Shown piece after piece: positions 50,636 to 59,310 of a stretch of DNA of 64,000 bases (position 1 is its first letter; every line of letters starts with the position of its first letter). The translations under genes were made by a program, and so were the position numbers. The DNA is from Desulfatibacillum sp. (GTDB lineage Bacteria; Desulfobacterota; Desulfobacteria; Desulfobacterales; Desulfatibacillaceae): positions 1-64,000 of the forward strand of contig JAEINP010000027.1 in NCBI GenBank assembly GCA_016342355.1. The letters run 5' to 3'. The notes beneath the pieces were generated by a model. It was not told the origin of the DNA. It made no database searches and saw nothing but the letters and a program-made list of their open reading frames with translations.

Positions 50636-51595
50636 TCAGGCAGCCTTGGTATCCTTTTGGCAATCCTTCGCCTCCAAGGCCAGCTCCACCAAACGGTTCA
50701 TCAGCGTAGGAAAATCCATGCCCGCGGTTTTAGCTGCCTTGGGCAGCAAACTGTTGGCTGTCATGCCCGGGATGGTGTTGGTTTCCAATATGTATAGCCC
50801 ATCCTTGCCAAGAATCATGTCCGAGCGGCTATACCCCTTGCAAAATAAAGCCCGGTGAGCCTCCATGGCCATGGTCATGGCCTCTTGAGTCTGATCCTCA
50901 CTGATGCGTGCAGGACAGATCTCCTGGGTGGCGTCTGCCGCATACTTGGCCTCATATTCAAAAAAAGCGAATTCTTCCCCTGGCACGATTTCTATAAGAG
51001 GTAGGGCTTCCAGTTCCCTATTCCCCAGGACTGCGCCCGTGATTTCCACCCCGGCCACATAGCCTTCCATGAGCAGGGTGGTATCCTGGGCAAAAGCAAC
51101 ATCCAGGGCCGTTTCCAGGTCTGATGGGGCTTTAACCAGGGTCATGCCAATGGAGGACCCTCCCACACAGGGTTTAATAACCACGGGGTAGCCCAGCGCT
51201 TTTGCCAGTTCCGGGGCAATAGCCCGGTTATCCGGCGTGATTACGCGATAGGGTGGAACCCGAAGACCAGCCTGCTGGTAAATCCTTTTGGAAGCCAATT
51301 TATTCATGGCCAAGGAACTGCCCAGGACCCCGGACCCCTGGTAGGGGATGTCCAGAAGATCCAGGAGTCCCTGAATTCTACCGTCTTCTCCGTATTCGCC
51401 ATGCAGAATGATCAATGCCAGATCGATATTACAGGCGTCGTGGACCAAACGCGGAATGTCGGTTTTGGGGTCGTAGCAACGGACAATATAACGGTCTGGG
51501 TCCAGGGCGTTCAGGACCTGCCTGCCGCTTTGTATGGAGACCTTCCGTTCCGCGGATATGCCGCCGAAGAGAAGAGCAAGGTTCAACCTTTTCAT
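50636..51595 (-). CDS. ddl: D-alanine--D-alanine ligase
   Basis: ATP-grasp ligase of 319 residues making the D-Ala-D-Ala dipeptide of peptidoglycan. It shows LALLFGGISAERKVSIQSG, LHGEYGEDGRIQGLLD, YPVVIKPCVGGSSIGMTLV and the C-terminal metal site LYILETNTIPGMTANSL. It sits outside the division/cell-wall cluster, with a 77 bp gap to the next minus-strand gene. Confidence 0.94.
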   Translation of the reverse strand: MKRLNLALLFGGISAERKVSIQSGRQVLNALDPDRYIVRCYDPKTDIPRLVHDACNIDLALIILHGEYGEDGRIQGLLDLLDIPYQGSGVLGSSLAMNKLASKRIYQQAGLRVPPYRVITPDNRAIAPELAKALGYPVVIKPCVGGSSIGMTLVKAPSDLETALDVAFAQDTTLLMEGYVAGVEITGAVLGNRELEALPLIEIVPGEEFAFFEYEAKYAADATQEICPARISEDQTQEAMTMAMEAHRALFCKGYSRSDMILGKDGLYILETNTIPGMTANSLLPKAAKTAGMDFPTLMNRLVELALEAKDCQKDTKAA

Positions 51596-51672
51596 GGGTT
51601 CCCCCAGGGATGGATTGCTTTAGTTTTAGGGTATCTTTGACCGAAAAACGGTTTTAACCAAACCCAGGCCGA

Positions 51673-52170
51673 CTATTTCAAGAGCCCCTGCTTGGCTTTC
51701 TGATATTCAGCCGAGGTTATGAGATTTTTCTCGAACAACCTGGCCAGTTCCTTAAGCTCACGCAAGCGCATGGCCTCGGGCCCTTCCAATTGGGCAATAT
51801 GGCGCGGCCCTGCCAATCGTTCTGCCGCGCCTCTTCCATCCATCCGCAAGGATACCAATCCGCCCAAAAAGGTGACTTCCACCTCCTTACCGTTAAGGAG
51901 AGGATCGGAAAGAACCTCGGAAAGGCTTTTGCCTTCGCGTTTCAGCTTTTGGAAAAACCGGTATCCTGAATAGAGGGCAAGGGCGGTGCCGCCGAAAAAA
52001 ATCCAGGGCATGAACTGGACCACGCCTCCGAAAAAGAGCACTATGCCCCCCAGCCCCATAATCAGAACAACATGCAGGAGCAGGATGAAATAGGCTAAAA
52101 ATACGCTTTTTAAAACGCCGGCATTTTCTGACGGACGTTTTGGGGTCTTTCTATCACGGCTAAAAAACAT
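51673..52170 (-). CDS. Membrane protein with SHOCT-like C-terminus
   Basis: A 165-residue protein with two membrane segments (about 21-45 and 52-72; VVLIMGLGGIVLFFGG and MPWIFFGGTALALYSGY) and a C-terminal RELKELARLFEKNLITSAEYQKAKQGLL, a SHOCT-type short helix pair found at the end of many membrane proteins. The ATG at 52170 is 4 bp inside from the end of the DUF1992 gene. Function unknown. Confidence 0.7.
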   Translation of the reverse strand: MFFSRDRKTPKRPSENAGVLKSVFLAYFILLLHVVLIMGLGGIVLFFGGVVQFMPWIFFGGTALALYSGYRFFQKLKREGKSLSEVLSDPLLNGKEVEVTFLGGLVSLRMDGRGAAERLAGPRHIAQLEGPEAMRLRELKELARLFEKNLITSAEYQKAKQGLLK

Positions 52171-52174
52171 GCTG

Positions 52175-52543
52175 TCATTTCTTCCCGAATTTTTCCACCA
52201 GCTTGTGCTCGTAACACTCGGGCACATCCAACTCCACCGGGCCTGTACGCATCAGGTTGAGCTTGGTTATCAGGTGGTTCAATTTCTTCATGGCTTTATA
52301 TTTTTCCCGGGTGTCTTCCATGCCTGCCATTAACTGCTCAATATGGGCGATGTCCTTTTTGACTTCCAACTCCGGAGGCAGGCATCCTGCGTTCTTCAGT
52401 ATCCGGTAGACCATGCGCAAATCCTCGGGTATCTGGAAGTCTTTGTCCAGATCCAGAGGACTACCCGCCCCTGGCAGGTTGTCGAACATCCCTTTACGTT
52501 GAGCGTCAAGGATGCGTTGTTCTACGATTTTGTCAAAACCGCT
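52175..52543 (-). CDS. DUF1992 (DnaJ-homologous C-terminal-like) protein
   Basis: A 122-residue helical protein with the family start FDKIVEQRILDAQRKGMFDNLPGAG and GSPLDLDKD. DUF1992 proteins resemble the DnaJC28 conserved domain; their biochemical role is unknown. A GTG at 52543 with GGGGGA upstream is chosen over an earlier in-frame start. It overlaps no gene and precedes the membrane protein by 4 bp. Confidence 0.82.
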   Translation of the reverse strand, partial: SGFDKIVEQRILDAQRKGMFDNLPGAGSPLDLDKDFQIPEDLRMVYRILKNAGCLPPELEVKKDIAHIEQLMAGMEDTREKYKAMKKLNHLITKLNLMRTGPVELDVPECYEHKLVEKFGKK

Positions 52544-52632
52544 CACACATTCCCCCGTTAAGGAGTAGTTCCGGGAGTTCTGTTCCAAAACTCCCGGCTA
52601 AAGATAAAACATTCCTTGGCCTGTGGCAACTA

Positions 52633-52673
52633 AAAAACCCCCGAGAGGGCCATGTGCCTCCCGGGGGTTTTAT
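52633..52673 (-). terminator. Terminator downstream of tRNA-Met
   Basis: AAAACCCCCGRGAGG-like stem (AAAACCCCCGAGAGG with CCTCCCGGGGGTTTT); T-runs on both sides make it bidirectional. On the minus strand it follows the tRNA by a few bases. Confidence 0.8.
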
Positions 52674-52680
52674 TAGCAAG

Positions 52681-52757
52681 TGGTGGCGATGCAGGGATTT
52701 GAACCCCGGACACTGCGGATATGAGCCGCATGCTCTGACCGACTGAGCTACATCGCC
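52681..52757 (-). tRNA. tRNA-Met (CAU), elongator type
   Basis: Read on the minus strand it folds as a full cloverleaf of 77 nt including an encoded CCA: acceptor GGCGATG/CATCGCC, D-loop GCTCAGTCGGTCAGAGC, anticodon arm TGCGG-CTCATAT-CCGCA, T-arm with GGTTCAAATCC. The anticodon is CAU; the acceptor starts with a G-C pair, so it is not the initiator. A tRNA-Ile2 (lysidine-modified CAU) is a less likely alternative. Confidence 0.9.
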
Positions 52758-52772
52758 GAAACAGAGAAAGCG

Positions 52773-52801
52773 CTTTTACCACGTGATTTGTCCGGCGTCA
52801 A
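52773..52801 (-). promoter_or_regulatory. Putative promoter for tRNA-Met
   Basis: TTGACG and TAAAAG on the minus strand with 17 bp spacing, 16 bp before the tRNA 5' end. Confidence 0.5.
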
Positions 52802-52844
52802 CCCGGAAAATTCATCTCTGTCTGCAAATTTTAAAAACAATCAA

Positions 52845-55775
52845 TCACTGGCCGGGTTGGGCTCCGGCAAGTAATACATCCACCGAATCCAGCGCCTCAG
52901 GCGGATTGAAGAAGGCCACTGTATATTCCAAAACTCCGTTGGGTGCAACACCTAAATTACTATTTTGCACACCAGCTTTATTGGACATGGATAGTTTGAT
53001 CTCTGCCTGGGACATATTTGCCAACCGGGCATCGCTCAAGGGGTTCCCGGCGTAGACCATAACCTGGGTCAGGGTGGCGCCGTTGGCATCCTTTAGGATG
53101 CCTTTCAGGCGAATATAGCTGCAAGGCGCGTTATATCCGTTTTCCACCTGGCCTGTGACTACCAGCATCCATTGCCCGTCCGCACCTTGCACCCAGTGGT
53201 GTTCAGAGGGGCCGAAATTAATCTGGCCCGTGATAGCGGGGGATGTCGCTGCCGGGGCAGGCATGGCCGTTTCAGGCCTTGGAGCAACCATGGGTTTTGG
53301 CTGAACGGGCTGGGGCGCAGGCTTAGGTTTTACCGGGGTGGGCATGGCCGCCGGTTGGGGTTTGGGGCTTTCCAACCCAAGGAATTCGGAAACAAAGGGA
53401 ATCTCAAATGGCAATTGAATTCCCAAGTATTTAACAGCTGCAAAGCCTCCTCCCAACAGAATAAGCAGCAGGAGCACAAAAATGAGGAACTTGCTGACGC
53501 CCTTTTTCTTTGGAGAAACGGGGGCGATTTCCTCATCCTCATCGTCATCCAGGGGCGGCGGTGGCGGTCCGGCGTTTTGATAACCTGCGTCCATGGCCTC
53601 GGCAGGCAATTCCATGGTGTCTCCCGGTTCCATTTCCATGGTTTCTATACCCCGGTCTTCCCGGGTGAATTCCATGGTTTGGATGGCATCTCCGATGGGG
53701 GCGTCCACGTGGAAATCATCGGTATCTTCGTTTATCTCCATGTCCACATCCTGCTCATCATCATCAACCATCTGGACTTCCAAGCCGTCCGAGGCGATTT
53801 CGCCTTCCAGATCAATGTCCAGGTCCATGCCGCCGTCATCGCTATGGCTGTCCCCGTCCATATCCATATCAAAATCCAGGTCCATGCCTTCATCTCCGGT
53901 TTTCTGGGGAGAGGTGGGCTCGGGTGCGCCGGAATCCATGGTGAGATCAAAGCTGTCCAAATCAATGGACATTTCTTCTGTTGCTTCTTCTTCAGTCATT
54001 TCCAACTCTGCCTCGGGTTCCATTTCCAGATCCCCCAGATCCAAGTCAGATACCGGACTATTCTTGGCAGGCGCTTTTCCTGTGCCTGCTGTCAGGTCAT
54101 CAATTTCCAAATCGAAATCCTCTCCAAGGCCTGAAGAATCATCTTCCGTGTCCGGAATAAGCAATTCTTCGGTGAGGTCCATTTCCCCAAGTCCCAGGTC
54201 ATCGGCGTCTTCAACGTCACCAGGAGCGGTGATTTCTCCGTCGTCGGAAAAGCTGTCCAAGTCCAATTCCAGGTCATTGGTGGAGTCTTCAAGGGGGAGG
54301 GGCGTGGAGTCCTCGGCAGATCCCATGTCTTCCAGTTCCAGTTCCAGGTCCAGGTCCCCAGTAGACTCGTCGTCGTCATCCTGCATTTTTAGGTCCTCTA
54401 AGGTATCCATGTCACCCAAATCCACATCCAAATCAGCGGAATCCGCAGCAACTTCCGGTTCCTTAACGCCTTCCATGTCCATGGTCATTGTGTCTCCTAA
54501 TTCCAGTTCAGGCAGGGCATCTGCAGGTTCATCAACTTCCTGGGGCGCCCCGGCTGCCAGATCATCTTCCAGATCATCAAAGCCAGGAAGATCCAGGTTT
54601 AGCGGGCCATCGTCAGGTGCGTCAAGGCCATCAGGCATGGAATCCAGATCTGACAGATCCAGGCTTTCTCCTTCCTGGATTGTTTGGGCTTCCGAAATAC
54701 CCTCCAGGTCAGGCAATCCCAGTCCATCATTATCGGCTTCCTGGAGGTCTATGTTGCTAGAAATATCATCCAAATCAGGCAGGCCCAGTTCGTTGGAGTC
54801 GTGATCCTGCTCTTCCAGGTCATTGGATGCGTCATCCAGGTCAGGCAATCCCAATTCATTGGCGTCCTGGCCGCCGGCAGATAGAGAATCAGTAGCGGAA
54901 TCCATGTCCGGCAGATCCATATCCATGTCCGGAATTTCCAGGGCGTCATCCTCGGAAAAGCCGGAAGCCGAATCGTCTGCCGTGTCTCCTTCCATGTCCG
55001 GCAGGCCCATGTCCAGCTCGGGCAATTCCTTGTCTAACTCATCGCCCACTTCTTCTAAAATATCTTCGCCAGCCATGTTGTCTTCCGGAACCATGTCCAG
55101 TTCCGGCAAACCCAGGCCATCATCCCGACTGGAAAAGTCGGAATCCGGTTCCACGGCATTGAGGTCTCCTACGCTTTCCACCAACTGGTCTCCCAGTTCA
55201 TCTTCCAGGTCCGGCAAATCTATTTCTGTCGCCTTGGGTCCGGGAACGACCTTGGACACAAAGGCCAGATTTTCGGCCAGTTGGTCTTCCAGTTCAGGGG
55301 TGCCCAAGTCATCTTCCAATTCAGGAAGGTCCACATCCAGGTCAAATGTATCTTCATCGGGGGTATAGGAGTCCCCAAAATTCAGATCCGTGTCCAGGTC
55401 GGGAAGGTCCTCACCCAAAGACTTGGGTTGGGTTGGCCTGTCCAAGGCGAGGTCGGAGACATCCAAGGAGTCTGTATTGGCCTGGGCTCTTCCCTGAGCG
55501 CCCCCCTGAGCCAATGCATCGGAATCGGAGCCTCCGTCCAAATCCATTTCAAGGCCGGAAAGATCCATGTCCAGGTCATTGTCCAAAGAAGACAGATCCA
55601 AATCCGCATCCAGGGAAAGATCTCCGCCGCTGCCGGGAGAGGATTTGCCCCCTCCGCCCTCGCCAGCCATATGGAAGCGATGGCAACCCGGGCAGCAGGT
55701 ATTGGGCAGGCCCCAAAGCCGTGTGCTATGTTCTGTGTCAGTATAAAAGGCGCATCTTAGGCATGTGGCAATCAT
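52845..55775 (-). CDS. Giant acidic zinc-ribbon protein with membrane segment and DUF3426 domain
   Basis: A 976-residue protein. The N-terminus has a zinc ribbon (Cys5, Cys8, Cys28, Cys31: CLRC and CPGC). Residues about 50-735 are an extremely acidic, Leu/Asp-rich low-complexity region built of motifs such as LGLPDLDD, LDLDLD and DLDLPDMD. A basic PKKKGVSKF patch precedes a membrane segment (about 761-783), followed by a Pro-rich linker and a C-terminal DUF3426-like domain (about 845-976; HHWVQGADGQWMLVVTGQVENGYNAPCSYIRLKG). The topology suggests a cytoplasmic acidic tail and an external folded domain. Function unknown. Confidence 0.75.
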   Translation of the reverse strand: MIATCLRCAFYTDTEHSTRLWGLPNTCCPGCHRFHMAGEGGGGKSSPGSGGDLSLDADLDLSSLDNDLDMDLSGLEMDLDGGSDSDALAQGGAQGRAQANTDSLDVSDLALDRPTQPKSLGEDLPDLDTDLNFGDSYTPDEDTFDLDVDLPELEDDLGTPELEDQLAENLAFVSKVVPGPKATEIDLPDLEDELGDQLVESVGDLNAVEPDSDFSSRDDGLGLPELDMVPEDNMAGEDILEEVGDELDKELPELDMGLPDMEGDTADDSASGFSEDDALEIPDMDMDLPDMDSATDSLSAGGQDANELGLPDLDDASNDLEEQDHDSNELGLPDLDDISSNIDLQEADNDGLGLPDLEGISEAQTIQEGESLDLSDLDSMPDGLDAPDDGPLNLDLPGFDDLEDDLAAGAPQEVDEPADALPELELGDTMTMDMEGVKEPEVAADSADLDVDLGDMDTLEDLKMQDDDDESTGDLDLELELEDMGSAEDSTPLPLEDSTNDLELDLDSFSDDGEITAPGDVEDADDLGLGEMDLTEELLIPDTEDDSSGLGEDFDLEIDDLTAGTGKAPAKNSPVSDLDLGDLEMEPEAELEMTEEEATEEMSIDLDSFDLTMDSGAPEPTSPQKTGDEGMDLDFDMDMDGDSHSDDGGMDLDIDLEGEIASDGLEVQMVDDDEQDVDMEINEDTDDFHVDAPIGDAIQTMEFTREDRGIETMEMEPGDTMELPAEAMDAGYQNAGPPPPPLDDDEDEEIAPVSPKKKGVSKFLIFVLLLLILLGGGFAAVKYLGIQLPFEIPFVSEFLGLESPKPQPAAMPTPVKPKPAPQPVQPKPMVAPRPETAMPAPAATSPAITGQINFGPSEHHWVQGADGQWMLVVTGQVENGYNAPCSYIRLKGILKDANGATLTQVMVYAGNPLSDARLANMSQAEIKLSMSNKAGVQNSNLGVAPNGVLEYTVAFFNPPEALDSVDVLLAGAQPGQ

Positions 55776-55791
55776 GTCTTTTCCCCGTCAG

Positions 55792-56310
55792 CTAGGGTTT
55801 TAAAGTATAAATTCCCGGAAGAGACCGGTAGTTTTCGTCAAAGTCCAGTCCGTAGCCCACCAGAAAGCCTTCCTCTACCTTGTGGCAAACATACTTGATG
55901 GAGATAGGCGTCTCTCGGCGTTGGCTTTTGTCAATCATGGCGCAAATTTCTATGGAGCGAGGAGAGAAGTTTTGGAAGTAAGCCTTGAGGAAGTCCATAG
56001 TCAGGCCGGAATCCACGATGTCCTCTACAATAAGGACATCCTTTCCCTTGATGTCGATTTCCAGGGGCTTGGTCAACCGGTGCTTGCCTGATGAGGTGTC
56101 GCCGGATCCATAACTGGAAACCCGGACAAAATCCACGCCAACAGGTTTTTCAATGTGCCGCACCAAATCGGCCATAAATATGAATGCTCCGTTAAGCACT
56201 CCTATCACCACAAGCTCGGAATCCTTGTAGTCCTGGGAGATTTTACGAGCCACGGCAGCCACCTTTGCTTCAATATCCTGGGCGGAAAGAAGCGGGGTTA
56301 ATTGCGCCAT
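55792..56310 (-). CDS. hpt: Hypoxanthine phosphoribosyltransferase
   Basis: Purine salvage enzyme of 172 residues. It carries the PRPP-binding LIVEDIVDSGLTM, ELVVIGVLNGAFIFMADLVR and the C-terminal FLVGYGLDFDENYRSLPGIY. The ATG at 56310 gives the normal length; an upstream in-frame ATG adds 22 unrelated residues. A promoter-like TTGACA/TATGTC pair lies at 56385..56413. Confidence 0.92.
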   Translation of the reverse strand: MAQLTPLLSAQDIEAKVAAVARKISQDYKDSELVVIGVLNGAFIFMADLVRHIEKPVGVDFVRVSSYGSGDTSSGKHRLTKPLEIDIKGKDVLIVEDIVDSGLTMDFLKAYFQNFSPRSIEICAMIDKSQRRETPISIKYVCHKVEEGFLVGYGLDFDENYRSLPGIYTLKP

Positions 56311-56384
56311 AAATATGCCCCAAAAATCATCTGTGTTGTATTGTAAAGGAGTTTTTGCGTTTAAAACACAAAACAATTTGATTT

Positions 56385-56413
56385 GACATACAATAAAAAC
56401 GCTGTGGTGTCAA
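56385..56413 (-). promoter_or_regulatory. Putative promoter for hpt
   Basis: TTGACA and TATGTC on the minus strand, spacing 17 bp, about 75 bp before hpt. Confidence 0.4.
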
Positions 56414-56426
56414 CGTATTGAATGGA

Positions 56427-56460
56427 TTCTTCCTGCCCCGGCAACCCGGGGCAGGAAGAA
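56427..56460. repeat. Strong 14 bp hairpin between cbpA-like and hpt genes
   Basis: TTCTTCCTGCCCCG pairs perfectly with CGGGGCAGGAAGAA across a 6-nt loop. It lies 26 bp after the end of the DnaJ-like gene on the minus strand and has no U-tract on either side, so it may protect the mRNA 3' end or terminate weakly. Confidence 0.6.
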
Positions 56461-56485
56461 CTACGCCTGATTGGCAGGAGAAGGA

Positions 56486-57406
56486 CTACAGACCGGTGTC
56501 CGAAAGTTCCTTTAATAGTTCTATCTGCTTGTCGGTTAGCTTCGCAGGAGAGATAACCAGTACTCGTACGAAAAGGTCTCCCTTCTTGCTTCCCCCCATC
56601 TCAGGCAGGCCATATCCGGGCAAACGCAACTTGGTCTGGTGCCGGGTGCCAGGGGGGACTTTCATGTTTACCTCGGCGCCATCCAGGGTGGGCGCCTTGA
56701 GGCTGGTTCCCATGAGTGCCTCGGTCCATCTGACTTCTTTATTGATAAAAACATCAAGTCCCTCCAGGCCAAACACGGGGTCCTGAATGACCTTGGATTG
56801 GATATACAAATCACCGTTCGGACCTCCGTTGGGGCTGGCTTCACCCTTTCCTGCCAAACGGATTTTCTTGCCTGTGACCATGCCTTTGGGAATCCTGACA
56901 GAAATTTTTTCCTGGCGGCCCTTGTGCGCCAGGGAAACCGTCTTGGCCGCCCCTTCGGAAACTTCCCGCAATGTCAGGGGGATCTCATATACAAGATCCG
57001 ACCCCTTGGTCTGAAAGGAACGTCCTGCCCCGCCAAAAGGATCGCCTCCCGTATTGAAGGAAAAACGCCGCCCCCCCCCGCCCCTTCCCCCGGAAAATGT
57101 ACTGTTTTCAAAGCCAAACTCCTTGAAGAGGTCTCCCATGTTGAAGTTTTTGAATATGTCTTCCTGGGTGAAACGCTGCTGGAATCCTTCGGTGCCGTAG
57201 GTGTCGTATTCCTTGCGCTTTTCATCGTCGCTTAACACAGCGTAGGCTTCGCTTATTTCCTTGAACTTGTCCTCGGAGGTTTTGTCGTTGCTCTTGGCAT
57301 GGTCCGGATGGTATTTCATGGCCAACTTACGGTAGGCCTTCTTGATTTCGTCCTTGGTGGCTGTTTTGGCCACTCCTAACAGCTTATAATAATCCTTTTC
57401 CGCCAT
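56486..57406 (-). CDS. cbpA: CbpA-type DnaJ co-chaperone
   Basis: A 306-residue J protein: J domain (about 1-70) with the HPD motif in KYHPDHAKS, a Gly/Phe-rich linker (GGRGGGGRRFSFNTGGDPFGGAG), and two C-terminal beta-barrel domains (about 120-300). The zinc finger of DnaJ is absent, which defines the CbpA subtype. AGGTGG precedes the ATG at 57406. It is transcribed from a very good promoter at 57550..57578. Confidence 0.92.
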   Translation of the reverse strand: MAEKDYYKLLGVAKTATKDEIKKAYRKLAMKYHPDHAKSNDKTSEDKFKEISEAYAVLSDDEKRKEYDTYGTEGFQQRFTQEDIFKNFNMGDLFKEFGFENSTFSGGRGGGGRRFSFNTGGDPFGGAGRSFQTKGSDLVYEIPLTLREVSEGAAKTVSLAHKGRQEKISVRIPKGMVTGKKIRLAGKGEASPNGGPNGDLYIQSKVIQDPVFGLEGLDVFINKEVRWTEALMGTSLKAPTLDGAEVNMKVPPGTRHQTKLRLPGYGLPEMGGSKKGDLFVRVLVISPAKLTDKQIELLKELSDTGL

Positions 57407-57549
57407 ATTCATCCACCTGTCATAGTTCATTGAAAATACATAACAATTGATGGCCGGGAAATGGCTCTACAGCCTTATTGACTGTTTCCTGCATTTTACG
57501 CCCGGTCTTGCGACCAGGGGTCTTCCAATAACTCCCCGGGCCTTTTAGA

Positions 57550-57578
57550 ATAATAAGGTTAGGAAGGGTCTGTGTCAA
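57550..57578 (-). promoter_or_regulatory. Sigma-70 promoter for the cbpA-type gene
   Basis: TTGACA and TATTAT on the minus strand with 17 bp spacing, about 145 bp before the gene. It is divergent from and 32 bp away from the plus-strand promoter at 57610..57637. Confidence 0.6.
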
Positions 57579-57609
57579 GAAAGGGAATGTCTCCTGCTGC
57601 AAGGCGGTG

Positions 57610-57637
57610 TTGACAGAATGATAATCCTTCCTATATA
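57610..57637 (+). promoter_or_regulatory. Sigma-70 promoter for the rimO operon
   Basis: TTGACA and TATATA separated by 16 bp, about 105 bp before the small membrane protein gene. Confidence 0.6.
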
Positions 57638-57742
57638 CAACACCTTGGAAGTTCGCCTTATATTCTGTCTGCAAGCTGTCTGCAAGGGCAGGAGGCATTT
57701 CAGGGCGATGCGCCTATGTCTTTTAAAGGAGATTTGCAGGTA

Positions 57743-57883
57743 ATGAATACCATGACCCTGTTCCTTGTGTTTCTGTTGCTCAAAATTATTGTTGGCCTGG
57801 CGCTGCTGCTGTGGCGTTTCCCCTGGTTGTGGGACATCCTGTCCCCGGCTCTGGGAGGCCCGGTGGAAGATACTGCTGCCTAA
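57743..57883 (+). CDS. Small membrane protein
   Basis: A 46-residue frame (start MNTMTLFLVFLLLKIIVGLA) with one strongly hydrophobic helix (about 5-25), then RFPWLWDILSPALGG and an acidic tail. AAAGGAG lies 12 nt before the ATG. It sits between a good promoter and rimO, 27 bp before rimO, and its hydrophobic-helix-then-short-tail shape is typical of real small membrane proteins. It is outside known families to my knowledge. Confidence 0.5.
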   Translation: MNTMTLFLVFLLLKIIVGLALLLWRFPWLWDILSPALGGPVEDTAA

Positions 57884-57910
57884 CCTGGGGTTTTGCCCCG
57901 AAAGATACTC

Positions 57911-59263
57911 ATGAGTACTCCCGTTGAAAACCAGGAAATCGTTCACCTTGTCAGCCTGGGGTGCGTCAGAAACCTTGTGGACAGTGAACTGATCCTGGGC
58001 AACCTGGCTGCGGCCGGGTTTGCCATTACCGAGGACCCTGCCCAAGCCGGAATCATCATCGTCAATTCTTGCGGATTTGTCCGGGCTGCCGTGGACGAGA
58101 CCATAGACACTGTCCTGGAGATGGCCCAATACAAGGAAGACGGCGAATGCCAAAGGCTGGTCCTTTGCGGTTGCATGGCCCAGCGCTACGGCAAGGATCT
58201 GGAGGAAGCCCTGCCCGAGGTGGATATTGTGCTGGGGCCGGGGGCGCACCATGACTTGGTTTCCCTGCTGAGACAGCCGGGCCAGTTTGTGTGCCAGGTC
58301 CCGGACCCCTCCCTGACCCCCTTGCAGGAGGCTGGATCTCCCCGAATATGCAGCACCCCCCACATGGCCTATATTAAAATTTCAGAAGGTTGCCCGGACC
58401 GTTGCACCTTCTGCATGATTCCCCAATTGCGCGGCGCATGGAGAAGCCGTCCGTTGCAGGATATTGTGGAGGAGGCCCGGAACCTGGTTAACTGGGGCGC
58501 CAAGGAACTCATCCTGGTTGCCCAGGATACCACGGCCTATGGCCTGGATTTTGACAAGCAAAATCAGTCCAGCTTGGCGGAACTTCTAAACAACCTTTGC
58601 ACCCTGGACGGGGATTGCCGGTTCCGTTTCCTGTACGGGCATCCCAACCGGGTCACGGGCGCTCTGCTGGACACCGTGGCCTCCCAGTCGCGGGTTTGCT
58701 CCTATTTTGACCTGCCAGTGCAGCACGGCAGCGACCGGATTTTAAAAAAAATGGGACGCCGGAATACCCGGGATGAAATGATTCGCCTGTTTGAGAAAAT
58801 TCGCTTTCAGGTGCCGGACGTGGCCCTCCGTTCCACGGCCCTGGTAGGTTTTCCAGGGGAGACGGAGGAGGATTACAATCTTCTGGTGGATTTTGTCCAG
58901 GAGGTGCGGTTCGATCATCTTGGAGTTTTCGCCTATTCCGATGCCGAAGAACTCCCCTCTCACCATCTGCCGGACCATGTTCCCGAAGAAGTTGCCTTGA
59001 AGCGGCAGGAATTCATCATGGACGCCCAAAACACGATTTCCCTCGACAACAACGCGGACCGTGTGGGAAAGATTTACACAGCCTTGATCCAGGGCCCCTG
59101 CGACGACCCGGACTATCCATACTGGGGCAGGACCTGCCTCCAGGCCCCGGATGTGGACGGCGTCACCCTGATCCAGGGGGAAGGCCTTGTTTCCGGAGAA
59201 ATGATCCGGGTGAGCGTACACGGGGCGGATGTCTACGACCTTTTAGCGGAAACGGAAGATTGA
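57911..59263 (+). CDS. rimO: Ribosomal protein S12 methylthiotransferase RimO
   Basis: Radical SAM enzyme of 450 residues that methylthiolates an Asp of ribosomal protein S12. The N-terminal UPF0004 domain has VSLGCVRNLVDSE and VNSCGFVRAAVDE; the radical SAM cluster is GCPDRCTFCMIP (CxxxCxxC); a TRAM domain closes the protein. The ATG at 57911 gives the usual start; a TTG six codons earlier is an alternative. It leads the rimO-polyprenyl synthase pair. Confidence 0.94.
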   Translation: MSTPVENQEIVHLVSLGCVRNLVDSELILGNLAAAGFAITEDPAQAGIIIVNSCGFVRAAVDETIDTVLEMAQYKEDGECQRLVLCGCMAQRYGKDLEEALPEVDIVLGPGAHHDLVSLLRQPGQFVCQVPDPSLTPLQEAGSPRICSTPHMAYIKISEGCPDRCTFCMIPQLRGAWRSRPLQDIVEEARNLVNWGAKELILVAQDTTAYGLDFDKQNQSSLAELLNNLCTLDGDCRFRFLYGHPNRVTGALLDTVASQSRVCSYFDLPVQHGSDRILKKMGRRNTRDEMIRLFEKIRFQVPDVALRSTALVGFPGETEEDYNLLVDFVQEVRFDHLGVFAYSDAEELPSHHLPDHVPEEVALKRQEFIMDAQNTISLDNNADRVGKIYTALIQGPCDDPDYPYWGRTCLQAPDVDGVTLIQGEGLVSGEMIRVSVHGADVYDLLAETED

Positions 59264-59310
59264 ATAGGGAGGCAGGAGAAACATAAGTCCCTGATCCCCG
59301 GGAAATAATA

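Noticed and set aside
53593-54804. A 403-codon plus-strand frame antisense to the acidic protein
   Set aside because: Its Ser/Arg-rich composition is the mirror of the Asp/Leu-rich codons on the other strand; there is no ribosome site or family match.
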